Positions 25,246 through 38,600 of a DNA stretch of 64,000 nucleotides are shown piece after piece. Origin of the DNA: Emergomyces orientalis. Lineage: Eukaryota > Ascomycota > Eurotiomycetes > Onygenales > Ajellomycetaceae. The stretch covers positions 1,054,001 to 1,118,000 of the forward strand of contig MOWL01000024.1 of assembly GCA_002110485.1 (NCBI GenBank), written 5' to 3'. Below the pieces are notes generated by a model, which had not been told where the DNA came from, did not search any database, and saw nothing but the letters and a program-made list of their open reading frames with translations. The stretch's first letter is position 1; every line of letters starts with the position of its first letter. Position numbers and translations under genes: made by a program.

Positions 25246-25918
25246 TCACAACTTCCCCACCTCAGGATCTGTATTAGCCTTGTCATGTTCACCAACTACA
25301 CACACGTCCCCAGTATCCACCCTCCTAATCTCTGACCGAATCAACGCCAGCCGCTTCCCCATGTGCACCAACTCATTCACAATCCTCACCTCCACACCCA
25401 TCGGCGCCGGCCGCACAAACTTCACACTCAATGATCGCGAGACGCCTCCCCGGGAGAACTGGCCGGGCTTGGAGAGGGCAATTAGCAACCCTGTTGATGT
25501 CACATCAATCAAAGTGGTGGCGCATCCTCCATGCAGTGCGCCAACTTTGTTGCAGAAAGGCTCTGTGACTGTTAGGAGGTAGGAGGTGCGCGGGTGCGGG
25601 CCATGGGTTGCGGACTCGTAGCGGACGCGGTTGCGGAAGAGATCGTTGTTATAGCCCTGTGTTGTTTTATGGGTTCAGGAGGCGGGCAAAGGGGTTAGTT
25701 TCTTTTGGTCTTTATTATATTATATTTTATATATATATATTTGATTATTATATTCCGCAAGGGAAAGAGAGATATAAATTTGTGAAAGATCCAAGATTGA
25801 AGATATAATCTTTTCTTTTATTTAAAATTGTGAGTATAGTAATTACCTTGTATTCATCATTTCGCTCCTCTCGCTCATGGATCGCCTTCATACGCTTGTG
25901 GAGCTCTTCAGAATTCAT
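25246..25918 (-). CDS. Hotdog-fold acyl-CoA thioesterase family protein
   Basis: Two exons, 25918-25847 and 25656-25246, give 160 residues. The first exon is a short charged helix (MNSEELHKRMKAIHEREER). The second holds the PaaI/ACOT13-type hotdog domain: NKVGALHGGCATTLIDVTST has the HGG turn and the catalytic Asp of this family, then RGGVSRSLSVKFVRPAPMG and a C-terminal strand region with LIRSEIRRVDTGDVCVVGEH. By family it hydrolyses acyl-CoA or related thioesters as an oligomer. No targeting signal is obvious and the substrate is unknown. The 190 nt intron is AT-rich. Confidence 0.88.
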
Positions 25919-27478
25919 CCTTGATGTATGAGCTTCGGAGAAATGGGAAGGAGGGAAAAAAAGGCTATGGAGAGATTGAATATATGCCGGCCAGTGAGGT
26001 ACGGAGGTAGCTAACTAAAAAATATTGGAGGAAAATAAATAAAATTTAAAAATACGAGAAACCCGAGATGAAATCAAAGGCAGGCATCCATCTGCTTTTT
26101 ATATAGACAGCGCGACGAATAGCTCGCCTTGCTGTTCTTGCACAAAGAGGAGAAAGAGCGGGGAAAGGACAAACCAGCTGGCTGGGGCGGATCACACATA
26201 CCACCTGCAGGAACAAGCTAAAAGGGTTGTTGGATTAACGAGGGCTCCCATTGCCTGTCCATCATTGGGGAGATAAAGCTATTATTAACTTGGCAATAGA
26301 GGATAAGAAAGGCGACACAGAAGAAAACAGGGGAATCTAATGCATTCTTAACCAAGATAGGTCATATTGCCTAGGCACTCCCGAACAGGGTGCTTGGGAA
26401 CCTCGGAGCCGGGGTCAAGGAGGGAGACACTTTGCACATGCACCATTTGAATCGCTAAAAAGCGTCAACCGAAAAGCTATTATCCATTGCTTACTACAGA
26501 GTAAGAGTAGTTCAAATTCCACCAGATGGATCTGCATATTTCGGGCCAGAATGGGGTTGGGCTGGGTCCCGATGAAGGTCTAGAGAAGCCATATACCATG
26601 TTAGCGTCGGGACTAATTCGATTTAGGTGCTGACAACATCTTTCTTTCGCCATAGCCCAGGGGACCACATCGGAGGCTTCAATAACAAATCATGAAGCAA
26701 TTGGCAAACTACCCAAGATATAAAATCAGGCGGATGTGCGGTAGTACGAGCGGTCGTTGAACCTTACACAGCCTGTGTGAAGTTGCTGGCGTGCTATTAT
26801 AAAAGGGTTGATAGGATGTTTGATATGGAGTACCTAGGTATTGCTATTCTTGATTTCAAGAAACCTCATTGCCAAACTTAAGATGCACCTAGGTATATCG
26901 CTATGTCGCCCACGGATGCAGCCCAGGGTGCTCTGCCTGATTATTCAATACGCACCTGCACACGTCAAGCAACTACATGAGGAAATGCCTTTTACATAGT
27001 GTTAGCGAGATCGACATTATTCAAAGAGGGTATGCCTCATCTTCAAAACACCCATCTCCCGAGCCAGCTGTGGCTGAGGCCAACTGCTGCAATAATCGTT
27101 ATTCTGGAGTCTCAGAGAAGTATCTATATACGGGAAACGGGAGCAGTTGCCTTTGAGATGGCGGAGGATGTCTGGGTTGCTGCTTCCTGACTGCTCCCGC
27201 ATACATAATCGTATGAGTATCATAATATAAAATGCAGACTCTCACCTTCAACTCGTCCAGTCTGGTCTTTTCTTCTTTCTCTGACGCGATTAAGGACAAA
27301 ATCCCCAGCGCCCTGATCTTCTCATTTCTTGCCTTTTAGGCAAAAGAACCTGCAGTTCTCCTGTGTTGATGTGAAAACCTAAATCCTTGCCATCCTGCCT
27401 GTCTAGCACCAAGCGGTCTATCAGAGTATAAAAACCCGGGCCCAATTGATCCCTTCAGCAGCTCCAAGGTCTATTAGA
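25919..27478. promoter_or_regulatory. Divergent spacer thioesterase / MACPF-like gene
   Basis: 1.56 kb without a supported gene. A TACGGAG motif is at 26000-26006. A clear TATA box (TATAAAA, 27427-27433) lies about 50 bp before the ATG at 27479, implying a short leader and a regulated promoter for that gene. Confidence 0.5.
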
Positions 27479-29651
27479 ATGACGTTCCTCGCCCCCTACA
27501 CATCTCTGATGCGAATTGGTCAAGGGTTAAGCCCACCATTGATCTCAGGTGTTTCTGTATACTAATTTCCAGTGTTAGGTTCAATTCCTATACCCAGCAG
27601 ATCTGCATCGATGATGCGGTATTAGTTCATGAATATTACGGTGGCTCGGGGAGCCAGTATCGGTATCTACCGGGCCAGTTCCCACCAGATAATGCTGATG
27701 GCTCTGAGAAAGATAATGGCGATGTTGCAGTTGAAGAGGCTGCACAACCTGATGATGACTCCTCGCAGCTGCCTCCCCCCAAGAAGACCGAAAAAATCAA
27801 GTCTTCAAACGTGAATCAGACAGTTACATATACTGCCCATGCGATCGACAATCTTGCGGATGTTGTCGACACCCTCAATATCTCCTCAAGTGCTACTATC
27901 AACTATGCTAATAGCCATAGCAATGGTTCCGCTAGTTTCGTCAAGGAAAACAATATCAGCGAAAGCGATATTAATTTCATCGTCTCCGTCAAAGTGACCA
28001 ATGAACTTCCCATCCACCCCACTCACTTGGAGTTTCGACCCTTGGTTGGCTTGGAACCCGATCATTTTTCAGAGGTATACGGTGATTGTTTCATCGCCGG
28101 CTTCTTAGAGGGTGGCGAATTTTCAGCCATCGTTAGTATCAAGGTCCAGGACAAGAATAAAATATCTAGAGTGAAAATGGCGGCGGAGATGCAGCTTTCT
28201 GCTACGAAATACTTCCAACCCCTGAGTGGAGCCATGGCTGACAGAGAGAAGGAGGATATTTGGACTGACACTGACCTCAGCATTTCGGTGACTTGGTCCG
28301 GGGGTGGGAGCATCAAAAAGCCCAAAGTATAGACAACGGCGCCTTTGTTCGGCAAGCCCATATTGACTTAAAAATTCTAGGCGAGTTGGGACCTGCCAAC
28401 TATAATACAAGCGGCCAATGATTTTCCCGCCCAAGTTTCGAAGTATTCACAGAGAACTCAGGCGATCCTGATGAGCTACAACTCCGTTCGATCGTTCCAT
28501 GAGTTTAATGCAAAATCTGCACGGCCATTTGTTGTTCTTGACTATCGCTTGTGTGGTAAATGTCACCATCGACTTTTCTGTCTACTGATGACTGACTCTT
28601 AACTTCGCAGAGCTATATACCGCCGAGCTTCTCAGCGCGTTCATTGCTTATAAAACTCTATGGAAGTTAATCTCGAAAAGCAAGTCTCAATCGATTTCTT
28701 CCTGGCTAAATAAGTACTAACTTTGTCCAGTGATCAAAACCCCTGATCTTTACCAGGCAAAGGAGGCCACAGACAAAGTTCGGAACCCAATCGACTGTGA
28801 CCCGACTTCCCTAAACCAAGCCAAAATAGATTGTCGAAAGGGGATGACCATGATCCTTGAAGAAGTATGTACCCCGTCATTTTCCTAAGTTGTGGTGCGT
28901 AGCCCACTAGCTAATATCATAGACAAAAATGCTCGCGCGAAACCCACATCTTGGCATGGTCGATGAGCACGGTACTGTGAGGCAACTTCCATGTGCCTAT
29001 GCGTCAGAACTTGCCGCGCGGCTTCCCGTACGTATATCAATTTATCTTATATCTTCGAATGTATTAAATTTTCTGAATTCCCTGATTATAAAGACATATA
29101 TCGGGTCACCTGGAAATGGTGACCACAATGGCCTCCTCCGTGGAGCTCCGGTGCCAGACGAAATGAGCGCGGTCAATAAATACGTCTCGAGTCCTTCATT
29201 TCTTCCACATCTAGGAGAAAATCAAGGAGGGAAGCTTCCCCGGGTTACCAATACGTTCTATTCCACAGCTTCAAGCACTTCACCCGATGGTCAAGTGGGG
29301 TATGCCATGTAAGTCCACCAGCCAACAGAGTTTGAGAAGGTAATCAACACTAAAAGTTTTAGCACCCATCCCACCCGTGCCATAGAAAACCCTGATGCTG
29401 TCGAAAACACAGACGAAAATTGGGGACAAATGAGACCTAGACGGTCTTGTATGGCCGCTCCTGGTTTCATTTCTACTGCAAGCTTGCACTGTATTGGTCT
29501 GCTCTACCGTGCCCTTCTCCTCCCATGTTGCTTCCGAAAGACCAAGAAAGTGAAATTTCGGACCCCAAGAGGGAGTTCAAACCAGGAGGAACCCGTTCGA
29601 GGGGAACAAGTGGCAGTTATGTCTGGCGCAGACACGCCCCCTGAAGCTTGA
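27479..29651 (+). CDS. Uncharacterised fungal protein, possible divergent MACPF-like domain
   Basis: Eight exons: 27479-27525, 27579-28326, 28381-28555, 28611-28679, 28731-28864, 28923-29027, 29094-29308 and 29363-29651. They give 593 residues and all phases close. The intron at 28680 has a GC donor with branch TACTAAC. I do not recognise the protein as a named family. What is seen: no signal peptide; an acidic, Pro-rich linker at about 50-85; then a beta-rich segment with VTYTAHAIDNLADVV and SDINFIVSVKVTNE. YGDCFIAGFLEGGEF at about residue 183 fits the MACPF pattern Y-G-x-x-[FY]-x6-G-G. It is followed by VTWSGGG and WDLPTIIQ, also a MACPF-like order. The C-terminus has a short hydrophobic, Cys-containing patch (CIGLLYRALLLPCCF) before a basic tail. 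A TATA box sits 46-52 bp upstream. A membrane-attack-type fold is inference; a pore-forming or defence role is untested. Confidence 0.6.
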
Positions 29652-30347
29652 TAGCTCCATATTTTCATTCCTGTAAAGTGTAGCTCCGTACCCGCTGCTC
29701 ATATACAATAGCTCGACCGGAAGGTTTGACCTCCAGGCTCAAGTGGGGTGGACGAAACCAAAAGATTTTTGCCGCCAGACACAACACCGTCTATTAGTTT
29801 AGTAGAAAATATTCCGGAACCGTACTTCAGAATCGTCCAATAGCTTAATTACATTTTCATGGATATGCATAATAAATAGTCCCTTTTCTGAAAACCAGTT
29901 AAGGGCTTCGAAGTCACATGATTCCGCGTTGCTCTGAGGGGCGCGAACCCCGAACGTGCAAATGCGCCAGCTTGAAAGCTACGCTCCTCAACCAACAAGC
30001 TCTATGACCCCAGCTCCACAGCCCACATTGGCCCACTAATCTGACAATCTTCAGAAAAGTTCCGGATAAGAGGTGGCTACAAAATTATTTTCAAAATCCA
30101 TCGCACCCAAGTCCACTCGCTATCGAAAACTCGCTCGGGTTGTTTCTCGCACAACAACAGACGCAATCGCCCCGAAACGAGAAACCATAAATAAAACCTA
30201 CCCTCCACGAACTGTTGGCTTCTGAGATTGCCATTACCGTTTACAATTGCGATGCAGCGTATCGTCCCTTCGTGTTAATTCGTATACAAACGCTACTGGA
30301 TACAGCGATTGGCTTCGTATGAAATTTGTTTGAATAATAGAGCAGTA
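29652..30347. other. Spacer upstream of ORC4
   Basis: About 700 bp between tandem plus-strand genes. A CTCCGTA motif is at 29684-29690. A tRNA-like patch near 29930-30010 was checked and not accepted. The last 200 bp probably hold the ORC4 leader. Confidence 0.4.
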
Positions 30348-32695
30348 ATGGGTGACTTTGGGGGTCCCTCACGCCCTTTGAAGCGGAGAAAAGTTGTTGG
30401 AGTTGTTGGAGGTGGAGGTGGAGGTGGAGGTGGAGAGGGAGAGGCTTCCACAGGTGGACAACTTACGAATGATGTGGCAAGAAGTACGAAGAAGGTGAAA
30501 AGTGTGAGCTTTGAGCTTGAGGGGGTGAGCGGGATGCTGAATAGGCATGCGGATGGGGAGGACAGGGAGGACGGAGAGGAGCAAGGAGATGAAGAAAGCA
30601 GGGAGGATAATAATAAGCATGAGCCGAAAAATTCGCCAACGTCGGCTGGACGGAGCTTGAGGTCTAGTGGGCGGCTGAGAAATGCTCCCAAGCGGTATGC
30701 GGAGATTGAGCTTGTTGAGAAAGCGAAGCGGTCTCTGCGGGCGAGGAGCAAAGAGGGGCAGGCAAAGGGCCAGGGCCAAGGAGAAGGTGAGAGTGTCATG
30801 GGCCTTCCGAAACCGAAGCGGAACGGGAGAATGGCGAATGGGACGAGACCGGATGGTGACGTGGATGTGGGAAGAATATCGAGGAAAAGAAACCAGCGGC
30901 CTACTGTCAAAAATAGGGGGCCAAAGAGGGGGGAGGAGGTTTGGGAAGTGCCTAGTGATGATGGGGACGTGATGGAGGAAGAAGTACGAAATGGAGTTAC
31001 AATTGGGTTAGGCTTAAATTTTTCTACCCAACAAGAACGGGAGGAAGAGGCGGTTGAGGCAGAAGAAGAAGAGGGGAGTGACTATGATATGTCCGCCCTG
31101 CAGTTGCAACAGGAGTTCGTGGTCAATGACACACCTACGGCCGAACCTGAAGAATTGCGCCAATACGCTTACGAATTCAAAACACTATGCAAAGAAAACA
31201 GGCTGGAGAAACATGTCGGATCGCTCTCAACATTTATTCTCAAGAAACTTACGGGCAAAAATCCTATTCCACTCCGGTGTCTAGAATCCCAATATCAAAC
31301 AGTTCATCAACTCGTTGAGCAGACTGTTGTGGCAGGAGAAGGCAACTCGCTGCTTCTCCTTGGATCGAGGGGTTGTGGGAAAACCGCCGTTGTGGAAGCC
31401 ATCATTTCATCTTTAGCAAAAGGCCACAAGGACGATTTCCACGTCGTGCGTTTGAACGGATTTATCCACACAGATGACCGGATTGCATTGAGGGAGATTT
31501 GGCGACAACTGGGGCGCGAAATGAATACGGAAGATGAGACGAGTAAAACAATCAGCTATGCTGATACAATGGCTTCATTGCTAGCCCTTCTCTCACATCC
31601 CGAAGAGCTTTTCGGAGTCTCAGAAGACCCCAATACCATCGCTACGGCGAAATCTGTCATCATTGTTTTGGATGAGTTCGACCTGTTTGCTTCACATCCA
31701 CGCCAGACTTTGTTATACAACCTTTTTGATATTGCTCAGGCGAGAAAGGCTCCCGTGGCCGTCTTGGGATTGACGACTAAAGTCGATGTCACGGAGAATT
31801 TAGAGAAAAGAGTGAAAAGCAGATTTAGTCATCGATACGTGTTTCTACCCCGTCCGAAAGCATTTAGTGAATTTTCAGATATATGCAAGGCGGGGATTAC
31901 TGTCAATGAAGAGGAACTACCTGAAATGGGTCTGGATGATTTGAAATCTAGCGAAGGTAAACTATTACTTGACGGATGGAATGAGTATCTCCAGGTACAT
32001 TGTGACTCTGTCCTAAATTTTACATGGTCTCTGATCACTGACATAACGATACCTGATAGAATCTTTGGGCTGATCCCGCCTTTGAAACTCATCTCCAAAG
32101 AATTTACCACCAAACCAAGTCTCCCAGGGATTTTTTTGCTAGCGCGCTCCTCCCAATCTCTACCCTCTATCACAGTTTACAACAGACATCCAAGAACTCA
32201 TCAAATCTGCAGCCCCCCACACCAAGATCATTCTATTCTCAAACCCTCTCCTGTCCAGACCCGGCGTGCCTCCCCTTCCCCCCTTCTACTTCCTCAACAA
32301 GCAATACTTCTCTTCCCCTCTCTCTCCTTCTAGCCGCTACCCGCTTAACTACCCTGCACGAACCGGGCCTCAACACTGCCCAGCCCCAATCTCCAGCCCC
32401 CCTCGTCCTATCTTTTCCTGCCGTTTATGCGGAGTATGTCCGTCTGTTGACCTCTGCCAAAATATCTGCGTCCGCATCTGGTGCAGCTGCAACTCCTGGG
32501 CGTGTATGGGGGAAAGATGTGGCTAGAGAAGCGTGGGAGCGATTGGTGAACTGGGGGCTTGTGGTGCCTGTTGGTGGAGGGAGTGGATTGGGGGATGGTA
32601 GGATGTTTAGGATCGAGATCAGCTTTGAAGAGGTACTTGACGGTGTAGGGGATAGTGGTGTTGGTGCGCTAGGGCGGTGGTGGAGAGAGGCATAG
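30348..32695 (+). CDS. ORC4: Origin recognition complex subunit 4
   Basis: Two exons, 30348-31994 and 32060-32695, give 760 residues. The first 270 residues are basic, acidic and Gly-rich low complexity (a poly-Gly run near residue 25), typical of an ORC4 tail. The AAA+ domain has Walker A GSRGCGKTA at about 339-347 and Walker B IIVLDEFD at about 437, then LGLTTKVDVTENLEKRVKSR and SHRYVFLPRP. After the 65 nt intron the frame shifts to NLWADPAFETHLQRIYHQTK, which matches the family, while the unspliced frame gives an unrelated tail ending near 32330. The winged-helix end includes AREAWERLVNWGLV. It binds replication origins with the other ORC subunits. The ATG at 30348 is the first one in frame. 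Confidence 0.93.
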
Positions 32696-35600
32696 GATTT
32701 GTGGCTTCGTTTTGATTGTTTTAAATAATTCCCTTCGTTTCATTCAACGGCGTGTTTATGCATATATTTATCTAGGTGTAAAACTGAATATAGAATGTAC
32801 ACACGGAACAAACTATAGATATGGCTAGATACCCAACTCCTTTTCTTCACCACTTTAGGAATTTTTCTTTGACATTTATTGTATTTTTATACCCACCAGC
32901 TAGTTCTCAAGATCCCATGTTACTTCCCTCAATATCTGGGGTACACGCTTTTTGAATGCACGCAAAGAACTTGATATGGCAAGTAAGTATACGATAAAAG
33001 CAACCCCATGACACTGAGTGATTGTCACCTTCTTTTCCGTTGGAGATTGTGTAATAATACTCTCTTCCAGGGGACGCCAAAATTCTCGCTCATGTAAAAA
33101 CCGCTGTGGGGATATCCAAAATCAACCCTAATAGAAATTTTTGAGGCCTACCGTTAAAAATAGACCCGCAGGCCATCAATACTTGGCTTGAATTCCAGGG
33201 AGTCCAGGTTAGCCATCCGAACCACCTTCCCTTTTCGGTTATAGCATATTTGCGTATTTTCCCTACTGAAATAGTGACAACCTACAAGTATTGAATTGGG
33301 CCCCTACAGACCTCTAATAATGGAGCAGAAACGCCAACCAAATGCCAAATCAGACATAACGCGATTTATGAATGATGGTTGGGTTGCAGTCATCATCATG
33401 TGGAGTGCCACGTGGAATGATGCCCCCCAATTCGCATGCAGGAGGCATCGAAGCCGCCACCAAACCAAAAAAAAAAACAAAAAAAAAATGCCGAATGAAG
33501 GCGGAGGAGCCTATATTCTTTCAAGAAAATGCTTCAAGGAAGCCCACTATTTTTTGGTGTTGACGTAACCCCTAGCTCTAGCGGAGAAAAACCGAGGTAG
33601 GAAATATTTTTTACGTGGCAACATGTTAGCCGATGGAATCGGGCCTGTTTTCTTCGCCAGTATGAGCCACCACAAACGAACATGGAGCTATCGATTTCCA
33701 TCATATGGCCAAGAAAGTATATGGCACGTGGCGGATAGCGAAAGGGAAAGGCTAATAAGAAAAAAACCATAGTCCTCCCCAGTGTGGAAAATACTGATAT
33801 TATGATGGGTCATATTCCCCCCCGCGCGGCTTTTCAATTGGCTGTGATGATATCTTTTCCCTTGCAGCCTGCGGCCAGTAACTTCCAGAACCAGAAATTA
33901 AATTTATTTTTTTTTCCGCAGGAGAAAAATAGTAGCGTAGGTTCATGCGGAGCTCCATTTCTCCCGGGCCATATCCGGTGTGTGGATACGAAATTCACCT
34001 CATTTTCAAAAAAAAAAAAAAACCCCCCCAAAAACATGAAATGCCACATGGCATTGAAAGTTTTCAGGGCGGCTTAAGGCTGGGTTTGGGTTCAGCCTCA
34101 AACCTTGACAGGAGATTTTGCTCCACCGTGCTCTTTGATTTCGCCAGTCGGATGTTTCAAAGCGCAAACCATATTCTCGATAGTTAGACCGTTCGGCATT
34201 TGATAGATGTGGTGCAGCTGTGGAGTGAGAGAAGATCTTATATCAAAAATGCTGATTTGTGATCTGAGCATCTTTTATCGCACAGATACACGGAAAAAAC
34301 AACCATGAACCCAGCAAAAGAGGGCGGAATTCTGATATTTAGGAAGTGTGGCTAGCAGCGAGCCAAAACATGCAATTGCTTTTTTTCTTTTTCTTTTTCT
34401 TTTTCTTTTTTTTTTTTTTTTTTTTTGGCGCTATTTTTCTTTCCTTTTTTTTTTACTTGCTGCGGTTGCCAAAGGGATACCAACGACGGTGGATGTGCGA
34501 ACGGCACGGGGCGAAACGGCGGTCAGATCGCAGGATACGGTCCGTACTTAAAACTTTGATGGGCGAGGCAAAAATTCAACGTCAACAATGACTCGTGCCA
34601 AGGATGAAAGGTGTCTTTGGGAGAAAAAACGTTTTTCCATCCTTCCGCAGGTTGCAGCCTCGCATAGAGTGAATGTTAGGATAAAAAATACGCGTTTGGT
34701 CAGCCTGGGGCCTGGGGCCTGGCTCAGCGTGGCTTCATGTTTTCCACGTGGCAGAAGGATGTATTGGTCGGAATTGAAATAACCATTGGCCGATCCAGGC
34801 CGGGATACCAATAGCAGTGCAGGAAAGAGGATATGAATCAGACAGGCCAAGTTGGGCCTGGGCGATGTTCAAGAGTTTTCTAGCTTCCTGGGTCTTGGTT
34901 TCATGAGCGAGGCGGAGAGAAAGAAACTCAATAATATTGCCGAACCTTCTTCCCGGCTCCTACATGTATCTAGTTCTGCAAACTTCAATATCTCTGATTG
35001 ACCATTGGACCAGTAACTAAAGGCAGACCAAGTCCGGGAGTTGTTCAAGAATAAACCCTGGTATGTAGCTCACATGCCTCTTTGATCAAAGTGTCTTTTT
35101 CGGCAGATGTCTCGTAGTATTCACAGAAAGTCAAAGAAGGGCTTCCAGGGAACCAAAGCCACCACCAAGCCAGCCCCGTCAAAACAGGCTCTTAATTGGG
35201 GCTTCTTATTTGCTTTGAAAGAAAGATTTATCGTCTGGCACGCCAAGGGCATTTGCTATTATGATTAATATATTCAAACTATGTAACATGGATCGGAAAT
35301 GTGTCGTATGTGATGTGTGCATTCGGACTGGTCGATAAAATATGCATACCATGAGTGGTCGAAGAAGACAAAAATTCAAAAGCCAAACACTCTGGTTTTT
35401 TTTGCCTGCACTTGTACATTTTTTGCACCCCCTTTTTTAGAACTTTATTCCAGGGCAAACTTTTCGTGAAGAGCACAATAGATTATTTCGCGATTGTTTT
35501 CACCCACAACAAACTCAGCAATTGTCGAGAATAATAGGGCAAAGAGCAGATTCATTACTCAACAAGATTGGCAGATATCATATTTTGGACTTGCATCTAT

Positions 35601-38600
35601 ATATAGTTATCTATTAGCAATACCACTTTTTCAGTCTGAAGAGCAGCCAGCCGATTGCATGCTTCTGAAAGAATTTGTTTCAATTGGGCTGTGAATTGGA
35701 TATTGTCGCATCAATGAGCCATATCGCTAAATAAAGTTCCATCCCTAGGTAAAACTACTATATTGCCTCACACCTTCACGGTCAGCTTTCCTCGGAACTG
35801 GTTAGTTCCCTACCGCTAATAATATGAGCAGTTCAAACCCCGTCGAGGTAACTAGGGGCTATACATCGTCCAGTCGGCCAGCCGGGTGATGAAAATAAAA
35901 CCTCACTCGCCGTCCTCAAGGGGCAGCCGAAGATTAACGGCAAGGAACAGAAACCGATATCAATACTTGATAGGTATATATATGTGCATGAAAGGGGTAC
36001 ACACTCCGTGATTACTGAAGAATATCGTGCTCCAGCTCACATTTCCTCTCCGGCCACGGCTATCTATTGGTTGACATCATTCTCTTGCCCTCAGCAAATG
36101 ACGACGGAAGGAAAATTCTAAACATGGGGGGGATACTGGAACCCCGATACCCCCTTGTCCTCGTTTATCTCGAAGCGAAAGCCGGGGAGGAGGTTGAAAG
36201 GAGTCGACCGACATCTTTCGGCAGAAAACCAAAAAACCTAAGAACCTGCTCTGGGGAGGAAAATGCCCTATTTATCATTATCATTAACAAACAAAAATTT
36301 TCATGTAGCCACATGACGAAAATGGGAGTAAATTAGCCAACACGGAACATTTCGGCCATCAAACTAGATTGATAATTCGGCATTCAAGCAAATGGCCTTT
36401 CTCCAGGTCCAAGGGCCACCGCCTCCCCCATTTTCCCGTGCATATTGACAGGAGACACTTTTTACAAAGTAAGGCACATACTATGTATAGATGTGTATAT
36501 GCTGACTTCCATGGATGCACTCCGTAAAAATGCGTGCTTTGAGTGCATGTGTTGGGATATATCCATGTGCTCTGCTCCTTCACACACAAGCATAATCCAC
36601 CAGCCCAAGCCCCTTCGCGCCCTTCTCCCCGATAAGGTTGTTAAACTAGCTCGGTCTTCTCAGGTCCTCTCAAGTCCCCTCCAGCCTCCTTAATTTTCTT
36701 AGAAACGCCCCCCCCCCAGCAGTGGTTTTTTCGAGAAAGAATTGGGAGCGGGGTGGCAATATTATGACAAATAATGATGATGGGGGCACTTCAAACTCAA
36801 CCCCACAAACAAACAAATATTCTTCTCCAAGACGCTGTTTTTTTCTTCTCCACCTGGACCCATTTTACAGAGACGGGAGGGGTGAGGTTTCTTTTTGGTT
36901 CAACATAAGAACGCGGAGCTTTGAATCAGAGAGTTCGTTGCCCACCATCATATGTCCTCACCGCCTAGCCTGATAGTCTCCGGCAAAGCACCCAGAAACA
37001 ACAGTTAAAAAGGAGGTGTAGGGGTGGTATGCGCACTAAATACATGGCTTTCCGGGGCTGAACAACCTGGCTACACCATATCTGAGCATATGCAAGATGT
37101 AGTAGCTAGTTAAACAAAGCTAGCCAATGCTGATATCATGACCTTCTAATCAATCGATACAATTACGGATGTCCCGGCTCTTTTAAGGAAAGAAAAAGGG
37201 TTGTTCCAATATGGCCCTATAGTTATACTATCTTCCGCGCCAACACCAAACGCACTTTGGGGTTGGAAAAGCAAAGGCGTGCGGTGGAACAGAAGAGTAC
37301 GGAGATAGAGCACTGACTGATAAAGTTGATGTCCCAGGCTGATTGAATATCCAAATACCAGCTTGCCTCCAGCATTTGACTCTTTTACTTTTCCTGAGTT
37401 AAGTTTATTTTCCATTCCTTACTACCTTTCCTATCCCCTAATCTGTCACTGAACCTAGAATAATGGATACTATGATTACCCCGGTAGTTAGTAGTATGCT
37501 CCGGCTTTTTAACTTTATTGATTTACGTGTTCAAAAGACCGATGGCAATCCCATTGAACTGTGCGAAAATGTTATCGACCGAGTACTACCTTACACGGCG
37601 AGAATATTGTCTGGTTAGGTTAGTACTTCCAAAGGGTCTCGGGATACCCGGCAACAAAACTGTCCTGGTTTAAAAGGCCTGAAAGAATAAATGACCTCAT
37701 CTCACTGAAGTTATTGTCTTGAGATTTTGGTAACTGTTGTTCAAAATGCCTATCTTTCTCCAACGCAAAGGATGTTCTTAAATTTCCATAGTAAACTGTC
37801 ATTTCATTACAAGAACAGCAATGTCATACATAAAGTTCCGCCTTTCAATAAATAAAAATATTGTTGTGAATTTGCGCCTCACGAATAGGGCAACAGCATC
37901 AACTTCAAAATCACCACAACATGAATAAATACAGATTGCTTGGGCAAAACTGATTACGACTCCACGTCGAATGATGGATGACGAGTCAGAGGATATGACA
38001 AAGTCAACCAGGTCAAAGCTGCTAGTGAGTAACCAAGATTTGAAAGGTTCAGCCCTTCAGGGCTGTGTTAAGCTTTGAGGAGAGAAAGCCTTGCTTGCTC
38101 GGGCGGCGCGCAGATACAGAATTGCACTTTTTGCCATGCAAGATAGCCAGCAGGAAATTTCGGCCTATTATTATTATATCAATTGAAACTATATTATTTA
38201 GTGCCTGCGAGGGAATGCCTCCCCAAGTTTGGCCCCCAAACCTTTTAACTACAAAAAGGTAAGATAATTTCATGAAATTGGGTTAGTTTTGTTGCTGGGG
38301 GGTTTTTTTTTTTTGCCCCTGGAACCTTTTCGTAACTCCACCCGCCCGCCGCCCACCGAGAAAACTTGTTTCAAGACAGTTCTAAAATTCAAAATTCAAA
38401 AAAAGCCAATTCATTCTTTCCCCTTTTTAGCCCCTGCATCCCCCCCATGCTAGCCTCAGACAGGGGAGGGGTGTGGTTAGGCGGCGTTTGAACTGAGAAT
38501 GATTTTAGTGCTGGCGCTGACTGCAGATGGAGAATTTCGGTCAACCGCCATAACCATGATATTATTCGACAGGCCAGTGCCATGAACGATGTGAGTTCTT

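Noticed and set aside
27541..27578. A 24 nt intron ending at the CCAG before TGTTAG
   Set aside because: Too short to splice; the 53 nt intron 27526-27578 gives the correct phase and has a TACTAAT branch.
29930..30010. tRNA-like patch on the minus strand (GGGGTTCG...CCCC element)
   Set aside because: The T-arm stem and loop do not fit 5+7+5, no matching acceptor stem is found, and the anticodon stem does not pair.
31995..32333. Continuous ORC4 frame beyond 31994
   Set aside because: It keeps the intron; the +2 frame after 32060 matches ORC4 while this tail does not.
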